Assembly: GCA_963847145.1 (NCBI GenBank) | Contig: CAWJYN010000003.1 | Coordinates: forward strand, 1,240,001 to 1,304,000 | DNA length: 64,000 nt | Direction: 5' to 3' | Origin: JABFRJ01 sp963847145 | GTDB lineage: Bacteria > Pseudomonadota > Alphaproteobacteria > Rhizobiales > Hyphomicrobiaceae | Shown here: positions 60,352 to 64,000 of the stretch, in pieces | Layout: each line of letters starts with the position of its first letter | Position numbering within the stretch: the first letter of the stretch is position 1 | Position numbers and translations under genes: made by a program | The notes under the pieces: model-generated | Database searches by the model: none | Seen by the model: the letters and a program-made list of their open reading frames with translations, nothing else | What the model was told of the DNA's origin: nothing

Positions 60352-61320
60352 ATGCCTCAAAAACCCGCCGACGTCCCCGCGAAGAAGCCGCATCAGGCCG
60401 CGCCGGCCCGCCCAGCGCGCGACGAGGGCGCGCCCTCACCCCACCTGCAGGCCCGTATTCTGGCGGAAGCGCTGCCGCATCTGATCCGCTATGACGAGCA
60501 GACGGTGGTTATCAAATTCGGCGGCAATGCCATGGGCGACCAAGCGTTGGCCGACGCGTTCGCCAAGGATATTGTCTATCTGAAGCTGTCCGGAGTGAAC
60601 CCGATTGTCGTCCATGGGGGCGGACCGCAGATCGCCAACATGCTGAAAAAGCTCGAGATAAAGTCTGATTTCGTGCAGGGTCTGAGGGTTACGGACAAAC
60701 CGACAGTGGACATTGTCGAGATGGTGCTGTCGGGCGCGATCAATAAAGAGATCGTGGCGGCGATCAACCGGCAGGGTGGCAAGGCGGTGGGTATTTCCGG
60801 CAAGGACGCCAACCTGATGATTGCCAAGCGGATCACCGAGCTACCGGACCCGGAAAGCAACATCATGAAGGCGGTGGATATCGGCTATGTGGGCGATCCA
60901 GTGGAAGTAAACCCGTACATTGTCGACATCATCTCGAAATCCGATCTGATCCCGGTTATCGCGCCGATCGGCATGACGCGGGACGGACAGACCTTGAACA
61001 TCAATGCGGACACGTTTGCTTCGGCGCTGGCGGCACGCTTGAAGGCAAAACGCCTGTTGCTGCTGACGGACGTGGCCGGTGTGCTGGACAAAGACAAAAA
61101 GCTGATCCCCGACCTGACCGTGGACGAGGCCCGCGCGCTGATCCGCGAAGGCACGATCTCGGGCGGCATGATCCCGAAAATCGAGGGCTGCATCGAGGTT
61201 GTCGAAGCGGGCGTCGAGGGCGTCGGTATCATCGATGGCCGGGTGCCGCACTGCGTGCTGCTGGAGTTGTTCACCGAACACGGCGTCGGCACGATCGTAA
61301 GGCAGAAGCGGGGACGGTAG
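60352..61320 (+). CDS. argB: Acetylglutamate kinase
   Basis: A 322-residue amino-acid kinase fold enzyme of arginine synthesis that phosphorylates N-acetyl-L-glutamate. VVIKFGGNAMGD near residue 52, VHGGGPQIANMLKKL near 83, and SGGMIPKIEGCIEVVEAGVE near 266 are diagnostic. The first 35 residues are a Pro/Ala-rich extension. Adjacent ATG codons exist at 60344 and 60352, and the latter is in frame with the domain. It faces the convergent pssA. Confidence 0.95.
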   Translation: MPQKPADVPAKKPHQAAPARPARDEGAPSPHLQARILAEALPHLIRYDEQTVVIKFGGNAMGDQALADAFAKDIVYLKLSGVNPIVVHGGGPQIANMLKKLEIKSDFVQGLRVTDKPTVDIVEMVLSGAINKEIVAAINRQGGKAVGISGKDANLMIAKRITELPDPESNIMKAVDIGYVGDPVEVNPYIVDIISKSDLIPVIAPIGMTRDGQTLNINADTFASALAARLKAKRLLLLTDVAGVLDKDKKLIPDLTVDEARALIREGTISGGMIPKIEGCIEVVEAGVEGVGIIDGRVPHCVLLELFTEHGVGTIVRQKRGR

Positions 61321-61339
61321 GGCGGCAAAGCAGTCGCGC

Positions 61340-62242
61340 TCAATGTTTCGTCGGTGTTGACGGCGCGATGACGGTTTGGCCGGTGGCGGCGCCAGCGGTA
61401 ATGCCGCCGTCGATGGCGGCGGCACGCAAGGCGCGTTCGGCGGCGTCTTGGGCGTAGAGCTGGCGATAGCGGCGCCAGCCGAGTGGGATCACAGCGAGAT
61501 AGGTGAGCACGGCGACGGCCATGGTGGCGTGCGGGTAGGTGACGAGCAGGCCGATCAACAGTGCAATGCCGCCGAAGATGGCCGGTACCCAGTCGCGGCT
61601 GATCCGTTCGCCGAGCAACTTGCCGGAGAACGTGGGGATGGTGGAGACGAGCAGGAACGCCATGGCGAGCGTGTAAAGCGCGATGAGCTTGGGATAGGCG
61701 CGGACGTCGACAAGGCCAAGCGCGTCAACGTACAGCGGCAGCAGCACAACGATGGCTCCGGCAGGGGCCGGCACGCCAGTGAAATAGTTGCTCTGCCATT
61801 TGGGTTTATCGACGTCGAGCATGGAATTGAAGCGGGCCAGGCGGAGCCCCATGCAGCAGGCAAACACGAGCACAGCGATCCAGCCGAAGTCGCGCAGACC
61901 GCCCAAGCCCCACGTGTAGACGACGAGGGCTGGCGCGATGCCGAAATTGACGAAGTCGGCGAGGCTGTCGAGTTCAGCGCCAAGACGAGATTGCGCTTTC
62001 AGGGCGCGGGCGACGCGACCATCGATGCCGTCGATCAGCGCGGCTAAGACGATGAGCAGAAGCGCGATATCGTAGCGCTGTTCAATGGCCATGCGGATGC
62101 CGGTGACGCCCGCGCACAGGCTGAGCAGGGTAAAGAAGTTCGGCACCAGCATACGAATGGGAATTTTCGAATTGCGGAACAGACGGCGGCGCCTGAGACG
62201 CCGGCGGGGGCCGTGGTCGTCGGGGGTGTCGGTGGATGCCAT
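61340..62242 (-). CDS. pssA: CDP-diacylglycerol-serine O-phosphatidyltransferase
   Basis: A 300-residue membrane CDP-alcohol phosphatidyltransferase that makes phosphatidylserine. The catalytic motif DGX2ARX8GX3DX3D is visible as DGIDGRVARALKAQSRLGAE with LDSLADFVNFG next. About eight hydrophobic helices follow, with VPNFFTLLSLCAGVTGIRMA before the motif, as in type II PssA. The start is the ATG complementary to 62240-62242. The psd gene, usually adjacent in Rhizobiales, is not beside it. Confidence 0.93.
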   Translation of the reverse strand: MASTDTPDDHGPRRRLRRRRLFRNSKIPIRMLVPNFFTLLSLCAGVTGIRMAIEQRYDIALLLIVLAALIDGIDGRVARALKAQSRLGAELDSLADFVNFGIAPALVVYTWGLGGLRDFGWIAVLVFACCMGLRLARFNSMLDVDKPKWQSNYFTGVPAPAGAIVVLLPLYVDALGLVDVRAYPKLIALYTLAMAFLLVSTIPTFSGKLLGERISRDWVPAIFGGIALLIGLLVTYPHATMAVAVLTYLAVIPLGWRRYRQLYAQDAAERALRAAAIDGGITAGAATGQTVIAPSTPTKH

Positions 62243-62473
62243 GGCAGTGCTCCGGGGGACTTTTGCAAGCGGCGGCATTGGTGGCGGCCCGCCGGTTCGA
62301 TCGACTTAACCATGAAACGTTGCGATGGGACGTTGCATTGAGACGCCGGCTGTTTTGGGGCGATCGGCAGCGTGGCGCAACTAAGACGCACCCCGTTGCA
62401 ACAAACCAGACTGGCGAAGTATAGTATGGTCGTGGTAACCGCCGCGTCGTAGCACTGTGTGACCGAGACATAA

Positions 62474-62887
62474 ATGCCGATTGTATCGCCCGCTGTCATT
62501 GCCCACCGTTTGCGCCATGCCGGACTCCGGCCGACGCGGCAACGGTGCTCGCTTGCAACGCTGTTGTTTGGGCAGGGCGACCGGCACGTGTCGGCGGAGG
62601 CACTGCACGAGGAAGCCGTGGCAACCGGTGTGCGTGTATCACTGGCGACGATCTACAATACTCTGCACCAGTTCCAGCAGGCGGGCCTGCTGCGGGAACT
62701 GGCGATTGATGGACAGCGCAGTTATTTCGACACCAATACGTCGAACCACAATCATTTCTATTTCGAGGGCCAGGGCCGGCTGATCGATATCCCCGGCGAT
62801 GCGGTGCGCGTCGATGGCGTGCCAGAGCCGCCGCCCGGAATGCGCATCAGCCATATCGATGTGGTGGTGCGGCTGGTGAAGGCGTGA
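62474..62887 (+). CDS. irr: Irr-type iron response regulator (Fur family)
   Basis: A 137-residue Fur-family DNA-binding protein. LRHAGLRPTRQRCSLATLLF with GDRHVSAEALHEEAV and VSLATIYNTLHQFQQAGLLR form the winged helix. FDTNTSNHNHFYFEGQGRLI and the end SHIDVVVRL match Irr, which represses haem and iron-storage genes under low iron in Rhizobiales. The usual three-histidine motif HHH is HNH here, and the N-terminal haem motif of Bradyrhizobium Irr is absent. It faces away from pssA. Confidence 0.88.
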   Translation: MPIVSPAVIAHRLRHAGLRPTRQRCSLATLLFGQGDRHVSAEALHEEAVATGVRVSLATIYNTLHQFQQAGLLRELAIDGQRSYFDTNTSNHNHFYFEGQGRLIDIPGDAVRVDGVPEPPPGMRISHIDVVVRLVKA

Positions 62888-62905
62888 GGCAGCGCACTTT
62901 GCGCG

Positions 62906-63436
62906 TTACTTGACGGTTTCGCCGCTGCCGACACCCCACAGGTGGTCTTGATCGACAAATCCGCGCACGCCGGATGTGGTGATACGGCACGCGCGGCCGT
63001 CGCAGCCAACGACACCCACAACGACGCCTGGCTCGAGATACGCAAGGATTTCGGACGTGGAGCGGGGGGCGGCGCGCATGGCCCGGCTGACGTCTGTGGC
63101 GCCGGCGGGGGCTGGCAAGACGACGGCCGTGCGGCGCCGCGAGATCAGGTTGGCTGGCACCCATCCGCTGGTGCCTTCGGCATCTTGAACGCGGGCCCAC
63201 TCGCTGCGTTCTTCCAGCACTTGCACCGGCATTCCTGCCCGTTTGAAGACGATCGTGATTGATTTACCGGGGCCTGGTGCGTCGCGGACTTCGACATGGT
63301 CGGACACCAGGCTCGCGAACCCGGGCGCTGATTGAGCCACGGCACCTAAGGTTTGCAGCGCCACCAACAGTGCGATGGCGACTATTGGCGCGGCTGCCAA
63401 ACAGCGGCATGTCTGCGATTGCTGCCGTGTGGACAT
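62906..63436 (-). CDS. Exported protein with bacterial SH3 domains
   Basis: A 176-residue protein with a signal peptide (about residues 12-35, ending AVAQS). Two SH3b-like domains follow: residues about 42-100 (SDHVEVRDAPGPGKSITIVF, SEWARVQDAEGTSGWVPANL) and about 115-170 (ILAYLEPGVVVGVVGCDGRA, VRGFVDQDHLWGV). Two cysteines in GCDGRACRI may pair. Such proteins bind the cell wall or modulate envelope enzymes. The ATG complementary to 63434-63436 places the signal normally. Confidence 0.85.
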   Translation of the reverse strand: MSTRQQSQTCRCLAAAPIVAIALLVALQTLGAVAQSAPGFASLVSDHVEVRDAPGPGKSITIVFKRAGMPVQVLEERSEWARVQDAEGTSGWVPANLISRRRTAVVLPAPAGATDVSRAMRAAPRSTSEILAYLEPGVVVGVVGCDGRACRITTSGVRGFVDQDHLWGVGSGETVK

Positions 63437-63657
63437 GTGCCGGGGGTGACGTGGGGGGAGGATTGAAGAACAAAGCTGCATAAGCAGATCACGATATGTT
63501 TGCTGGCGGCAAGGCCCTGGCGGGGTTGCCGGATACGGCGGACCGTCGCATGTGCGTAGTACCATTTTGTGTCCAGCCAACCATCTGTTATCACCCAGTT
63601 GATCTTGCCAGCGCCCACACTGTGGCGCGGCCCATCGACGCGAGGCAGCCTCCCCCC

Positions 63658-64000
63658 ATGCCCCAAAGCTCCGCCCAAAAACAGCTGGTTATTGTCACCC
63701 GCAAGCTGCCGGACGCGGTCGAGACGCGGATGTGCGAGCTGTTTGCGACGCGGTTGAATACCGATGATATCCCGCTGGGTGCCGCGGGTCTGATCGAGGC
63801 GGTGAAGACGGCCACCGTGCTGGTTCCGACGGTGACCGACCGCATCGACCGGGCCGTGCTGGCGCAGGCCGGTCCGCAGTTGAAGCTGATCGCAAATTTC
63901 GGGACCGGCGTGGACAACGTCGATCTGGATACGGCGCGCAATCGCGGCATCGTGGTGACAAACACGCCGGGCGTGCTGACCGAAGATACTGCCGATATGA
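63658..64000 (+). CDS. D-2-hydroxyacid dehydrogenase, C-terminus outside window
   Basis: The first 114 residues of a D-isomer-specific 2-hydroxyacid dehydrogenase. PQLKLIANFGTGVDNVDLDT followed by ARNRGIVVTNTPGVLTEDTA is the family signature that precedes the NAD-binding domain. The wording is closest to glyoxylate/hydroxypyruvate reductases. The frame is open at base 64000, so the catalytic Arg, Glu and His are not visible. The start is the ATG at 63658. Confidence 0.9.
   Translation, partial: MPQSSAQKQLVIVTRKLPDAVETRMCELFATRLNTDDIPLGAAGLIEAVKTATVLVPTVTDRIDRAVLAQAGPQLKLIANFGTGVDNVDLDTARNRGIVVTNTPGVLTEDTADM

Noticed and set aside
1..64000. tRNA or rRNA genes
   Set aside because: I looked for T-loop signatures such as GGTTCGAATCC and for conserved rRNA blocks and saw none; a computed search (tRNAscan-SE, Infernal) would settle this.
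1..64000. Prophage, integron, or defence island
   Set aside because: No integrase, terminase, capsid, restriction or CRISPR-Cas motifs were recognised; the only mobile signals are the MITE, the REP family and the RAYT relic.

Overview
The window is a GC-rich stretch of an alphaproteobacterial chromosome, most likely from the order Hyphomicrobiales (Rhizobiales). Supporting signs are a SAM-II riboswitch in front of metX, a TrcR/DUF1013 cell-cycle regulator, an Irr-type Fur protein, a complete Tad/Flp pilus core, and a chromosomal sdh/suc/lpd TCA-cycle region. I cannot resolve family or genus. It reads as core chromosome with small mobile relics rather than as an island or phage.

Layout. 1-2.5 kb: metX (cut by the window edge) with promoter and SAM-II riboswitch, a 338-bp MITE-like element with terminal inverted repeats and an 8-bp target duplication, then a PAP2-type phosphatase. 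2.6-12.8 kb: Tad pilus locus (divergent CpaC-N-like protein, Flp pilin, CpaA, CpaB, CpaC, CpaD, CpaE, CpaF, TadB, TadC). 12.9-18.4 kb: a GST and ffh, rpsP and rimM, interrupted by acetyltransferases and two tandem GrlR-like genes; trmD and rplS do not follow rimM. 18.5-25.4 kb: trcR and sdhCDA...sdhB, where sdhA and sdhB are separated by a HicBA module with a frameshifted toxin, an orphan antitoxin-like gene and an unknown gene. 25.6-38.1 kb: a second Flp pilin, phaB, sucD, sucA, sucB and lpdA, interleaved with five small exported proteins, one of them an Hcp-fold protein with a signal peptide. 38.1-46 kb: repeat-rich spacers, cfa, a LOG-family hydrolase, a 1011-residue Ala/Lys-repeat LysM protein and a sodium:solute symporter. 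46-54.6 kb: a peptide-binding ABC protein, two M15-like paralogues, small enzymes, two convergent genes with apparent frameshifts, and a HigBA module. 54.8-64 kb: an acyl-CoA lyase/CoA-transferase/aldo-keto reductase cluster, an unusual Clp_N-domain membrane protein, argB, pssA, irr, an SH3 protein, and the start of a D-2-hydroxyacid dehydrogenase.

A family of palindromic repeats with arms GTTGGGTTA and TAACCCAAC recurs in at least seven spacers, often as inverted pairs (REPIN-like). One pair brackets a relic of a REP-associated tyrosine transposase. A leftward terminator preceded by C-rich hairpin loops just upstream of lpdA suggests an undescribed small RNA.

All functional calls come from reading motifs by eye. 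No database search was run.
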